In this document: positions 1-9,460 of the stretch, piece by piece
How the letters are laid out: each line of letters begins with the position of its first letter
Numbering within the stretch: the first letter of the stretch is position 1
Source: Deltaproteobacteria bacterium
Lineage (GTDB): Bacteria; Myxococcota; Polyangia; Haliangiales; Haliangiaceae
Direction: 5' to 3'
Assembly: GCA_018262455.1 (NCBI GenBank)
Contig: JAGSPR010000125.1
Span: 1-28,999 of the forward strand
DNA length: 28,999 nt
Position numbers and translations under genes: made by a program
The notes under the pieces: model-generated
Told to the model about the DNA's origin: nothing
The model's input: only the letters and a program-made list of their open reading frames with translations
The model's database searches: none

Positions 1-410
1 TTTACAAGACCGGCTGACATGCACTCGGCCAGCACCTGCTGAAACAGGTCCGCAAACGCGTTGCGATGGCGGAGCCGGAAGTCATTGATCGTCGTGAAGT
101 GCGGGTGCTCGCCCGCTGCCAACACGCGAAACGCCACATCCTCGTGGGTCGCGCGCTCGATCTTCCTCGACGAGAACACGCCCACTGCATAGCCGTACAC
201 CAGCAACGCCAGCATCATCCGCGGCGCGAAGGGCCGCTCGCCCCGTGCATCCTTCCCCTGCAAGGACCGTTCGATCAAGCCGAGGTCCATGTCTGCGAGC
301 AGGTCCAACACGAAGTACGCCAGGTGGTCCTCCGGCAGCCACTCGTTCGGCGACGCCGCCCCGCACGCGGGCCACTCCGCGCGAGCGTAAAGCAATCGTC
401 CATGTTCCAC
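1..410 (-). mobile_element. IS1182-type transposase, N-terminal part, runs off the left edge
   Basis: Read from 410 leftwards, this frame gives an IS1182-style transposase N-terminus. It contains WLPEDHLAYFVLDLLADMD, then RPFAPRMMLALLVYGYAVGVF, SSRKIERATHEDVAFRVLA and HFTTINDFRLRHR, ending at GLVK at the edge. These blocks are typical of the DUF772 N-terminal region of IS1182/IS5-type DDE transposases; the catalytic residues would lie beyond the window. The start is uncertain. I used an in-frame GTG at 408-410, because no ATG lies between the host gene junction (about 434) and the conserved block. Only about 24 bases separate the junction from that GTG, shorter than usual for an IS end, so the left end may be truncated or the start may lie elsewhere. 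I could not identify a terminal inverted repeat with only one end in view. The element interrupts the M28 peptidase gene. Confidence 0.8.
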
Positions 411-3139
411 CGCGGCCGGCGGTCTCCCGCGGAGACGCTCGCGATCTCGGCGGTCCCGATCTGGATGATGCGATCGCCAGCCTTGAGCCCCGCCTTGGCG
501 GCCGCGCCCTCGGGGACGACATCGGCGATCACCATGCCCTTGGGCTGGTTCGGCTCCTCGGTGTAGGACGGCACCGTGCCGAGCGAGGCGCCGCGCTTGC
601 GGACGTCTCCGCCCATCGACTCCGGCGGCGCCTTGACGTAGCTCAGCGCCCCCGGGCGATTCGCGACCGCGACCGCGACGTCGGCGGTGATCGCGGCGAC
701 CTTCGCGCCACCGGCGGCGTTGATCAGCGGCGCGTCGTCGTTAGCAGTGTGGTACTCGCGGTGACTGCCGGTGAACATGAACAACACCGGCGCGCCCGCG
801 ATGTAGAACGGCATGTGATCGGACGGGCCGTAGCCCGAGCCCGAGATCGTGCAATCGACGCGGGCCGCGGCGCAGGCCGGGGCGACGAGCTCCTTCCACT
901 CCTTCGCCGAGTCACCGCCGTTGACGTGCAGCTTGTTCATCTTCATCCGGCCGACCATGTCCATGTTCAGCATCGCGACGATCGGATCCTTCACCGGCGG
1001 ATGCTTGACGTAGTACTCCGAGCCGAGCGCGCCGATCTCCTCGGCGGAGAACGCGACGATGTAGACGTCGCGCTGGAGCCCGGACTTGTTCGCCGCGAGC
1101 GTGCGCGCCACCTCGAGCAGCGCGGCGACGCCGGAGGCGTTGTCATCGGCGCCGTTGTGAACGGCGTTGACCGTCGGATCGAGCGCGGAGGTGCCGCCGC
1201 CCATCCCGAGATGATCGAGGTGCGCGCCTACGACGACGATGCCTGGCAGCTTGGTCGGCGCGCCGGCCTTGATCACGCCGACGATGTTGGCGGTCTTCGT
1301 GCGCACCGGCTCCAGCGCGACGACGAGCTTCGCGGTGTGCGTGCCGGCGCGCAGCGTCGCCGCGGCCTTGCGGGTCACGACCACCACCGGGATCTGCGAG
1401 GCGCTCTCCGCCGCGGTGAGCTTGGGGAGCTCGGCCTCCTCGGCCTTGGGATCGCCGTCGTCGACGACGACCAGCGCGACCGCGCCCCTGGCCTTGGCGA
1501 CGAACGCCTTCGCGCGCAGGTCCCCGAGGCGAGCCGCCGTCGGACCGTCGAGCTTGGCATCGGGTGGCACGAACCGATGGACGAGCGCGATCTTGCCGCG
1601 CACGGTCTTGCCCTTGTACTCGTCGAGCTTGGCCGCGTCGTCGACCAGGCCCCAGCCGACGTCCACGAGCTGACCGCTCGCCGAGCCGGTCGCGGAGAAC
1701 GCCATCGGAGCGAACTCGTCCAGCGCGAGCGGCTTGCCGTCGAGCGCGACCGCGGTCTGGTCGCCGCGCTTGACCTCGGTGGTGACGTCGAGCTCCTGCC
1801 GCCAGCCCGCGGCACCCGGCTCGACGCCTGCCGCCACCAGCTGGTCCTGGACCATCTGCTGGGCAGAGGTCAGCCCTTTGGAGCCGACGCCGCGACCCTC
1901 GCGCGCATCATCGGCGAGGTACGCGACGTTGCTGCCGAACCGATCGGCGGCCGCGGTCTCCGGCGCCGATGGCCGCGGCTCACTCGCTCCCGCCGGCGCG
2001 TCGACCCACTCGGCGAGGAACACATTGGTGTCGCGCTCGCCGGCCGGCGTTCCGGAGAGCCGGTAGACGTCGCCGGTCGCGCCCTTGACGAGGTCGCGCC
2101 GGTTCGACGAGAACGCCAGCGTCTTGCCGTCGGGCGAGAACATCGGGAAGCCGTCGAAGCCACCGGAGGTCGTGATCCGCTCGAGGTGCGTGCCGTCGAT
2201 GTCGATCGCGAACAGATCGAAGTCGCCGCTGCGCGGGCTGAGGTAGTTCGAGGAGAAGATGATGCGCTTGCCGTTCGGGAAGAAGAACGGCGCGAACGAG
2301 GCGCCCGGCAGGTACGTCACCTGGCGCGCATCCGAGCCGTCCGCGTTGGCAACGTAGAGATCCATCCTCGTCGGCTTGACCAGGTGCTGCGCGAGCAGCG
2401 CCTGGTACTCGTCGGCCTCCTTGCCGGGCGCGGGCCGCGACGACCGCCACACGATCTTCTTGCAATCGGCGGAGAAGAACGCGCCGCCGTCGTACCCGAG
2501 GGTGTTGGTGAGCTGGCGGACATTCTTGCCGTCTGCGTCCATCCGGTAGAGCTCGAGGTCACCGCTACGGATCGACGTGAAGATGATGCTGCCGTCGACC
2601 GGACACACCGTCGCCTCGGCGTCGTAGCCCTTCTCGTTGGTCAGCTTGCGCAGGTTCGAGCCATCCGCGTTCGCCCGGTAGATGTCGAACTCGAACAGCC
2701 CCCACAGGTAGCCCTTCGACATGTCGGGGGGCGTCGGGCACGCCGCCGAGTCCTCGTGGGTCGAGGCGTAGACGATCTCCTTGTCTCCCTTCAGGAAGTA
2801 CGAACAGGTCGTCCGACCCTTGCCGGTCGAGACCAGCTTGCCGGGGCCGCCCGTGATCGGCTGGACCTCGATCTGGTCGCACTGGTAGGGCTTGTGGTTG
2901 GTCTGCAGGATCAGCTTGTCCCCGCCGAACGCCCAGTACGCCTCGGCGTTGTCGCCGCCAAACGTCAGCTGGTGGACATGCTTGAGGTGGATCTCGTCCG
3001 GCAGCGCGAGCTCCTTGGTGTCGGCGATCGCGGCCGGAGAGGCCGGCATGGTGACCGCCTTGACGGGCTCTGGCGGGCAGCATCCTGGCCCGCCGCTGGA
3101 GATCAGGATCGCGAGCAGCGCTGGCTTCACACCCTTCAT
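275..3139 (-). CDS. TolB-like/PA/M28 metallopeptidase lipoprotein, C-terminus replaced by IS sequence
   Basis: This is a predicted exported zinc aminopeptidase. The N-terminus is hydrophobic and ends in GGPGCC, a weak lipobox. Residues about 45-400 carry TolB/PD40 beta-propeller repeats (for example MFSPDGKTLAFSSNRRD). A protease-associated-like region follows at about 450-600. The M28 domain at about 620-830 keeps its metal ligands: GAHLDHLG near 640, ADDNASG near 665, SAEEIGALGSEYY near 700 and SDHMPF near 770. A PDZ domain begins near 870 (VVPEGAAAKAGLKAGDRIIQIG) but breaks off after GTAEIASV, at about position 434. The remaining roughly 51 residues are out-of-frame IS sequence, so about half of the PDZ domain is missing. 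The catalytic domain is intact and the protein may still work. The ATG at 3139 has no clear Shine-Dalgarno sequence; a TAGGCT box lies 8 bases upstream. The gene is divergent from moeA. Confidence 0.85.
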   Translation of the reverse strand: MKGVKPALLAILISSGGPGCCPPEPVKAVTMPASPAAIADTKELALPDEIHLKHVHQLTFGGDNAEAYWAFGGDKLILQTNHKPYQCDQIEVQPITGGPGKLVSTGKGRTTCSYFLKGDKEIVYASTHEDSAACPTPPDMSKGYLWGLFEFDIYRANADGSNLRKLTNEKGYDAEATVCPVDGSIIFTSIRSGDLELYRMDADGKNVRQLTNTLGYDGGAFFSADCKKIVWRSSRPAPGKEADEYQALLAQHLVKPTRMDLYVANADGSDARQVTYLPGASFAPFFFPNGKRIIFSSNYLSPRSGDFDLFAIDIDGTHLERITTSGGFDGFPMFSPDGKTLAFSSNRRDLVKGATGDVYRLSGTPAGERDTNVFLAEWVDAPAGASEPRPSAPETAAADRFGSNVAYLADDAREGRGVGSKGLTSAQQMVQDQLVAAGVEPGAAGWRQELDVTTEVKRGDQTAVALDGKPLALDEFAPMAFSATGSASGQLVDVGWGLVDDAAKLDEYKGKTVRGKIALVHRFVPPDAKLDGPTAARLGDLRAKAFVAKARGAVALVVVDDGDPKAEEAELPKLTAAESASQIPVVVVTRKAAATLRAGTHTAKLVVALEPVRTKTANIVGVIKAGAPTKLPGIVVVGAHLDHLGMGGGTSALDPTVNAVHNGADDNASGVAALLEVARTLAANKSGLQRDVYIVAFSAEEIGALGSEYYVKHPPVKDPIVAMLNMDMVGRMKMNKLHVNGGDSAKEWKELVAPACAAARVDCTISGSGYGPSDHMPFYIAGAPVLFMFTGSHREYHTANDDAPLINAAGGAKVAAITADVAVAVANRPGALSYVKAPPESMGGDVRKRGASLGTVPSYTEEPNQPKGMVIADVVPEGAAAKAGLKAGDRIIQIGTAEIASVSAGDRRPRWNMDDCFTLARSGPRAGRRRRTSGCRRTTWRTSCWTCSQTWTSA

Positions 3140-3172
3140 GGTCGGCGAGCCTAGCGCAGGGCGTTGACGCTA

Positions 3173-3178
3173 TATAGT
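3173..3178 (+). promoter_or_regulatory. Candidate -10 box of moeA (TATAGT)
   Basis: TATAGT lies 7 bases upstream of the GTG at 3186, in otherwise GC-rich DNA and with no Shine-Dalgarno sequence. If it is the -10 box, transcription would begin at or next to the start codon. I see no good -35 box at the expected spacing. Confidence 0.45.
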
Positions 3179-3185
3179 GCGGGCC

Positions 3186-4394
3186 GTGCTCTCCGTCGCC
3201 GATACGCTGCGTGCGGTGCTCGCGCGCGTGCCCAGGCTGGCGACCCAAGAGGTCTCCCTGGACGAGGCGCTCGGGCGCGTGCTCGCGGTCGAGATCATCG
3301 CGGCGCGCGCGTTGCCAGGGTTCGATCACTCGGCGATGGACGGTTACGCGGCGCGCTCGGCCGAGCTGCCGGCCACGCTGCCCCGTGCGGGCGTCGTGGC
3401 CGCGGGCGAGTGGCGCGGCGAGCCGGTACCCTCATCCTGCTGCGTCCGGATCTTCACGGGCGCGCCGATCCCCCCCGGGCTCGACACCGTGGTGATCCAG
3501 GAGGACGTCACCCTCGACGGCGAGCGCGTTGCCTTGCCAGCCTCCAACCCCGGCGACAACATCCGCCGGCGCGGCGAGGACGTCGCGATCGGCGACCACG
3601 TGCTCGCGGCCGGGACGCGCCTGGGCCCATGGGATCTCGGAGTGCTCGCGGCGCTCGGTGTTTCCCGCGTGACGGTCTCGCGCCCACCACGGGTGGGCTT
3701 GATCGCCACCGGCGACGAGCTCGTCGCCGTCGCGGTCGAGCCCGGCCCCGGGCAGCTCGTCGACTCGTCGGGACACGCGCTCGCCGCCCTCGTGCGTGAA
3801 GCTGGCGGCATCGCGCATCACCTGGGCATCGCGCGCGACGATCCCGGCTCGCTCGCCGCGCTGATCGCGTCCGCGCTCGCGTACGACGCCGTGATCACGA
3901 CCGGCGGCGTCTCGGTCGGAGATCGCGACCACGTCCACGCCGCGCTCGCCACCGCGGGCGTCACGCTCGAGCTGTGGAAGGTCGCGATGAAGCCCGGCAA
4001 GCCGTTCTCGTTCGGGCTGGGGAAAGCCCCGGCTCCCGGCGCCGCAGCGACACCCGTGTTCGGGCTGCCGGGCAACCCGGTCTCGACCGTCGTCGCGTTC
4101 GAGCTGTTCCTGCGTCCCGCGCTGCTCGCGATGCAGGGCGCCGCCGTGACCGAGCGGCCTCGTGCCCCGGTGCAGCTCGCAGGTGGCTATCGCAAGCAGG
4201 CCGGGCGCGCACACTATCTGCGCGCGCGCGTCGAGCGCCGTGGCGAGCAGCTGATCGCGCACCCGCACGCCAAGCAGGGATCGGCGATGCTGTCCTCGCT
4301 GGTCGGCTGCAACGCGCTCGTCGAGCTCCCAGCCGAGCTCACCGAGCTCGCACCCGGCGGCACCGCCCCGGCGATCTTGTTCGAGGCCGTATGA
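3186..4394 (+). CDS. moeA: Molybdopterin molybdenumtransferase MoeA
   Basis: MoeA inserts molybdate into adenylylated molybdopterin, the last step of molybdenum cofactor synthesis in the cytoplasm. Family motifs appear in order: DHSAMDGYA near residue 40, FTGAPIPPGLDTVVIQED near 90, RRRGEDVAIGDHVLAAGT near 125, GDELV near 180, TTGGVSVGDRDH near 245, KVAMKPGKPFSFG near 270, and FGLPGNPVSTVVAFELF in the MoCF-type core. The length of about 402 residues is normal. I chose the GTG at 3186 because a TATAGT box sits just before it; another in-frame GTG at 3177 adds three residues. No other molybdenum cofactor gene is in view. The RluA-type gene follows after 16 bases and is probably cotranscribed. 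Confidence 0.95.
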   Translation: MLSVADTLRAVLARVPRLATQEVSLDEALGRVLAVEIIAARALPGFDHSAMDGYAARSAELPATLPRAGVVAAGEWRGEPVPSSCCVRIFTGAPIPPGLDTVVIQEDVTLDGERVALPASNPGDNIRRRGEDVAIGDHVLAAGTRLGPWDLGVLAALGVSRVTVSRPPRVGLIATGDELVAVAVEPGPGQLVDSSGHALAALVREAGGIAHHLGIARDDPGSLAALIASALAYDAVITTGGVSVGDRDHVHAALATAGVTLELWKVAMKPGKPFSFGLGKAPAPGAAATPVFGLPGNPVSTVVAFELFLRPALLAMQGAAVTERPRAPVQLAGGYRKQAGRAHYLRARVERRGEQLIAHPHAKQGSAMLSSLVGCNALVELPAELTELAPGGTAPAILFEAV

Positions 4395-4410
4395 AGACAC
4401 CCAGCGCGCG

Positions 4411-5325
4411 ATGGTGAAGCCCATGCCCGAACAAGTAATCCGCGTCACCGTCGAGCTTGCCGACCGAGTCGACAAGGCCCTCGCCCGTCACTTCCCCGAT
4501 GCCGGCCGCCGCCAGCTCGCGCAGCTGTTCGACGATGGCTGCGTCAAGGTCGCCGGCAAGCGCGCCAAGAAAGGCGAGCGCGTGGTCGCCGGCGATGTCA
4601 TCGAAGTCTCGCGCGCGCCGGTGTCCGGCGAGGCCTTGCGCCCGCTGGCCGATCCCGAGGCCGCCGCGCGGATCGTGGTCCTCCTCGAGCGTCCCGAGAT
4701 CATCGTCGTCGACAAGCCCGCGGGCATGCCGTCGCAGCCGCTGCGCGCTGGCGAGCTCGGCACGGTCGCGAACGCGCTCGCGGCGCGCTGGCCCGAGTGC
4801 GCGACCATCGGAGATGACCTGCGTGATGGCGGCCTCGTCCATCGCCTCGACATCGGCACCTCGGGTGTGCTGGTCGCCGCGCGGACCCCCGAGACCTACC
4901 GCGCGCTGCGCGACGCCTTCGGCGCCGGCCTGGTCTCGAAGACCTACCTCGCGATCACCTGTGGCACCCCGGTCTCGCGCGAATGCGATGCGCCGCTGCT
5001 CCAGCGCGGCCGACGTGTCGTCGTCGATCACACCGACGGCCTCGCCGCGTACACCTCGTTCGTCGTCGAGCGCGCGTCCGCCACGCACGCGCTCGTCCGG
5101 TGCGACGCGCAGACGGGCCGGATGCACCAGGTTCGGGCCCACCTCGCGCACGTCGGCGCGCCGATCGCTGGAGACTCGCTCTACGGCGGGTCCCCGGTCG
5201 CCGGCGACGACTCGTTCTTCCTGCACGCCGCCACGATGAGCCTCCCGCTCGCCGGCGAGACCTTGCAGCTCGAGGCCCCCATGCCCGCGCGGTTCGCCGC
5301 CGCGCTCGCTGCCTGCGGGCTCTAG
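4411..5325 (+). CDS. RluA-family pseudouridine synthase
   Basis: This enzyme converts specific uridines in rRNA or tRNA to pseudouridine. An S4-like RNA-binding domain (residues about 13-68, DKALARHFP and RRQLAQLFDDGCVKVAGK) is followed by the catalytic domain. That domain includes VVDKPAGMPSQP near 100, the active-site block GLVHRLDIGTSGVLV with the catalytic Asp at about 147, SKTYLAI near 175, and TGRMHQVRAHLAHVGAPIAGD near 235. The RLD motif places it in the RluA/RluC/RluD group, but the target base cannot be named from sequence. The ATG at 4411 is used; an ATG at 4423 (MPEQ) is an alternative. It lies 16 bases after moeA, and its stop is 40 bases from the convergent kinase gene. Confidence 0.92.
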   Translation: MVKPMPEQVIRVTVELADRVDKALARHFPDAGRRQLAQLFDDGCVKVAGKRAKKGERVVAGDVIEVSRAPVSGEALRPLADPEAAARIVVLLERPEIIVVDKPAGMPSQPLRAGELGTVANALAARWPECATIGDDLRDGGLVHRLDIGTSGVLVAARTPETYRALRDAFGAGLVSKTYLAITCGTPVSRECDAPLLQRGRRVVVDHTDGLAAYTSFVVERASATHALVRCDAQTGRMHQVRAHLAHVGAPIAGDSLYGGSPVAGDDSFFLHAATMSLPLAGETLQLEAPMPARFAAALAACGL

Positions 5326-5365
5326 GCGACCGCCGAGCAACGCGAAGCGTTCGAGGTCAGCGAGA

Positions 5366-7672
<2,307 letters not shown>

Positions 7673-7681
7673 CGCCTGACG

Positions 7682-7690
7682 AGGGTATCA
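7682..7690 (-). promoter_or_regulatory. Extended -10-like box before the kinase gene (TGATACCCT)
   Basis: This matches TGnTAnnnT and lies 9 bases upstream of the GTG at 7672. There is no Shine-Dalgarno sequence. It lets the kinase be transcribed independently of the upstream RsbR-like gene. Confidence 0.4.
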
Positions 7691-7718
7691 CACCCGTTGC
7701 TCGCGCTCCCGCGGCGGA

Positions 7719-8555
7719 TCAGCTTCGGCGCATCAATATGTAGCCGGCGCGCTCGACGGCTTGCGCAACGGCGCTGTCGAGCCGTTCGAAGTGCTGGAAC
7801 GCCAGGCCTCGCTCACTGGCAAGCACCGAGGCCCGCTCTCGGAGCGGTCGACGTGCGCTCGCCAACAAGATCTGGATGGCGCTGCCTTCCGCCTGGTTCA
7901 GGAACCCCTTGTAGCCTTGCTCGAAGTTGCGCTCGCCCGGTTCGGCGAGTCCTCCGCAGTCGATGATGAGGCACGGCGCGCCGGTACTCACGGCGAGCAT
8001 CCAGACGCGGGCGAGCAGCCCATCGATGAGGCTCGAGGACGGCGCACCGACCAGCAGACACGCCGGGACCTTGGGGAGTAGCTCGACGACGGGTGTCCCG
8101 AGCTCGAGCTGCTCGGCCACCCGCTCCTTGAGCGACTGCACACCCGAGGCGGCGAACGAGTCGAGGGCCACCAAGGTGAGCCACTCGAACAGGTGGGTCA
8201 GCGCCGCGGTCTCATGCACATTCGACATCTCCGCGATGACCTCGCGGAGCTCGAGCAGGAGCGCGGCGATGTCGAACCCGGTCGCGCCTTCGCTCGCGAA
8301 CTGCGCTCCCAGAAATGCGGCATTCCGCTCGAGCTCGCGGGTCGCGTCGGAGCCCGGGCGGAGCTCGGTCGCGGCGGCCATCCCGAGTGCCTCCACGAGG
8401 TTGGCGACCTGCGAGGTGTGCGTGGCGGCCTTGGTGGCGCGTCGCAACCGCATCGCCGAGCGCTCGAATCGTACGATCCAGCTCGCGAGGATCTCGCTCG
8501 ACCGCTCCCGGAGCAGCTCGGAGAGCGGGGCGGCTGCACCCGTTGAGTCAGTCAC
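7719..8555 (-). CDS. RsbR-like stressosome/partner-switching protein (RsbRD-like plus degenerate STAS domain)
   Basis: This is about 278 residues, probably a regulatory protein without enzymatic activity. The N-terminal half (LLRERSSEILASWIVRFER onwards, largely helical) resembles the globin-like RsbRD/RsbT co-antagonist N-domain. The C-terminal part, from about residue 155 (ELGTPVVELLPKVPACLLVG), resembles a STAS domain. However, the usual phosphorylatable Asp-Thr/Ser loop is replaced (IIDCGGLAEPGERN), so phosphorylation may be lost or moved. I chose the GTG at 8555 because TGCTACGAT lies 6 bases upstream. An ATG at 8591 would add 12 residues and nearly abut the divergent PP2C start; an ATG at 8621 would overlap that gene. 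The neighbouring kinase and PP2C phosphatase support a partner-switching role, which is an inference. Confidence 0.7.
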   Translation of the reverse strand: MTDSTGAAAPLSELLRERSSEILASWIVRFERSAMRLRRATKAATHTSQVANLVEALGMAAATELRPGSDATRELERNAAFLGAQFASEGATGFDIAALLLELREVIAEMSNVHETAALTHLFEWLTLVALDSFAASGVQSLKERVAEQLELGTPVVELLPKVPACLLVGAPSSSLIDGLLARVWMLAVSTGAPCLIIDCGGLAEPGERNFEQGYKGFLNQAEGSAIQILLASARRPLRERASVLASERGLAFQHFERLDSAVAQAVERAGYILMRRS

Positions 8556-8561
8556 CAGCCG

Positions 8562-8570
8562 ATCGTAGCA
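8562..8570 (-). promoter_or_regulatory. Extended -10-like box before the RsbR-like gene (TGCTACGAT)
   Basis: This matches TGnTAnnnT and lies 6 bases upstream of the GTG at 8555. It shares the TACGAT core with the divergent PP2C box at 8591-8599. Confidence 0.4.
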
Positions 8571-8590
8571 AGTGGAGCATCCACTAGCCA

Positions 8591-8599
8591 TGATACGAT
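8591..8599 (+). promoter_or_regulatory. Extended -10-like box before the PP2C gene (TGATACGAT)
   Basis: This matches TGnTAnnnT and lies 9 bases upstream of the GTG at 8609. The two divergent boxes are about 20 bases apart, so the promoters would overlap and may interfere with each other or be co-regulated. Confidence 0.4.
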
Positions 8600-8608
8600 C
8601 TTGTCCCG

Positions 8609-9376
8609 GTGAAGCTGACATCCGAGTCCCGGACTGACGTTGGCCGAAAACGCCAGATCAACGAAGACGCGTTCTTCGCCGATGACGAGCGAGGGTTCTA
8701 CGTGGTGGCCGACGGCGTTGGCGGCCATAACAAGGGCGAGATTGCCAGCCGGGAGGCCGTCGAGCAGCTCCGCATGTGGATCTATGGTGCCGGCCGCGAT
8801 CTGGATCGCCTGGTCGACCAGGTGGTCGAGGGCGACACCGACGGCGTCTGGGAGATCCGCCGACTCCTCGAAAGTGGCGTCAAGAACGCCTGTTACATGG
8901 TGTTTGGCATGGCGGAGCTCGATCCCGAGAAGCGGGGGATGTCGACCACCATGTCGGCCCTCCTCATCCGCGGGGGGCTCGCGTTCGCCGCACATGTGGG
9001 TGACAGCCGCGTCTATCGCGTCCGCGGCGACACCGTCCTCCAGCTCACCGAGGACCACACGCTCATCAACTACAAGGTCAAGCACGGGATGATGACCAGG
9101 GCCGAGGCCGAAAAGGCCCAGGGCAAGAACGTCATCACGCGCGCCGTCGGCCACAAGGACTACGTCCAGGTCGATACCGCGGACATCGATACCGTCGACG
9201 GGGATCGGTTCCTGCTGTGCAGCGACGGCCTCCACGGTTACTTCAGCAATGACAAGGACGTCGCCGACCTGTGTGGCGAGGGCGCCCTCGAAGAGTGCGC
9301 GGAGGCGGCGATCTCGCTCGCCAATCAGCGGGGCGGTAAGGACAACATCACCGCGGTCGTCGTCGAAGTCGGCTAG
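8609..9376 (+). CDS. PP2C-family Ser/Thr protein phosphatase
   Basis: This metal-dependent phosphatase would remove phosphate from Ser/Thr on proteins in the cytoplasm. All PP2C blocks are present: SRTDVGRKRQINEDAFF (residues 7-23, metal-binding Asp at 20), VVADGVGGHNKGEIAS (Asp at 35), GMSTTMSALLI near 112, AHVGDSRVYR near 130, LTEDHTLI near 149, FLLCSDGLHGY near 204 and GGKDNITAVVVE at the end. At 255 residues it is a single-domain enzyme of the PrpC/Stp type, without the PAS or HAMP domains of RsbU. It starts with GTG at 8609, with no Shine-Dalgarno sequence. It is divergent from the RsbR-like and kinase genes and is the natural candidate to reverse that kinase's phosphorylation. Confidence 0.93.
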   Translation: MKLTSESRTDVGRKRQINEDAFFADDERGFYVVADGVGGHNKGEIASREAVEQLRMWIYGAGRDLDRLVDQVVEGDTDGVWEIRRLLESGVKNACYMVFGMAELDPEKRGMSTTMSALLIRGGLAFAAHVGDSRVYRVRGDTVLQLTEDHTLINYKVKHGMMTRAEAEKAQGKNVITRAVGHKDYVQVDTADIDTVDGDRFLLCSDGLHGYFSNDKDVADLCGEGALEECAEAAISLANQRGGKDNITAVVVEVG

Positions 9377-9460
9377 CCCTACGAAATACGGTGCTACGAC
9401 GAGTTGTTCGCAGAGTGCAGGAAACCTCCTGAGGCCTCGCGTGTCTCAAGTCCTGACGCC

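Noticed and set aside
245..3154. Long + strand open frame of 969 codons
   Set aside because: It is the mirror of the M28 peptidase gene; its Arg/Asp/Val-rich product is typical antisense shadow in high-GC DNA.
5339..5351. Small hairpin (AACGC-GAA-GCGTT) between the RluA-type and kinase genes
   Set aside because: Only 5 bp and no T-run; too weak to call a terminator.
9414..9432. Small hairpin CAGGA-AACC-TCCTG before the carboxypeptidase-regulatory-repeat gene
   Set aside because: Five-bp stem without a T-run; it could arise by chance.
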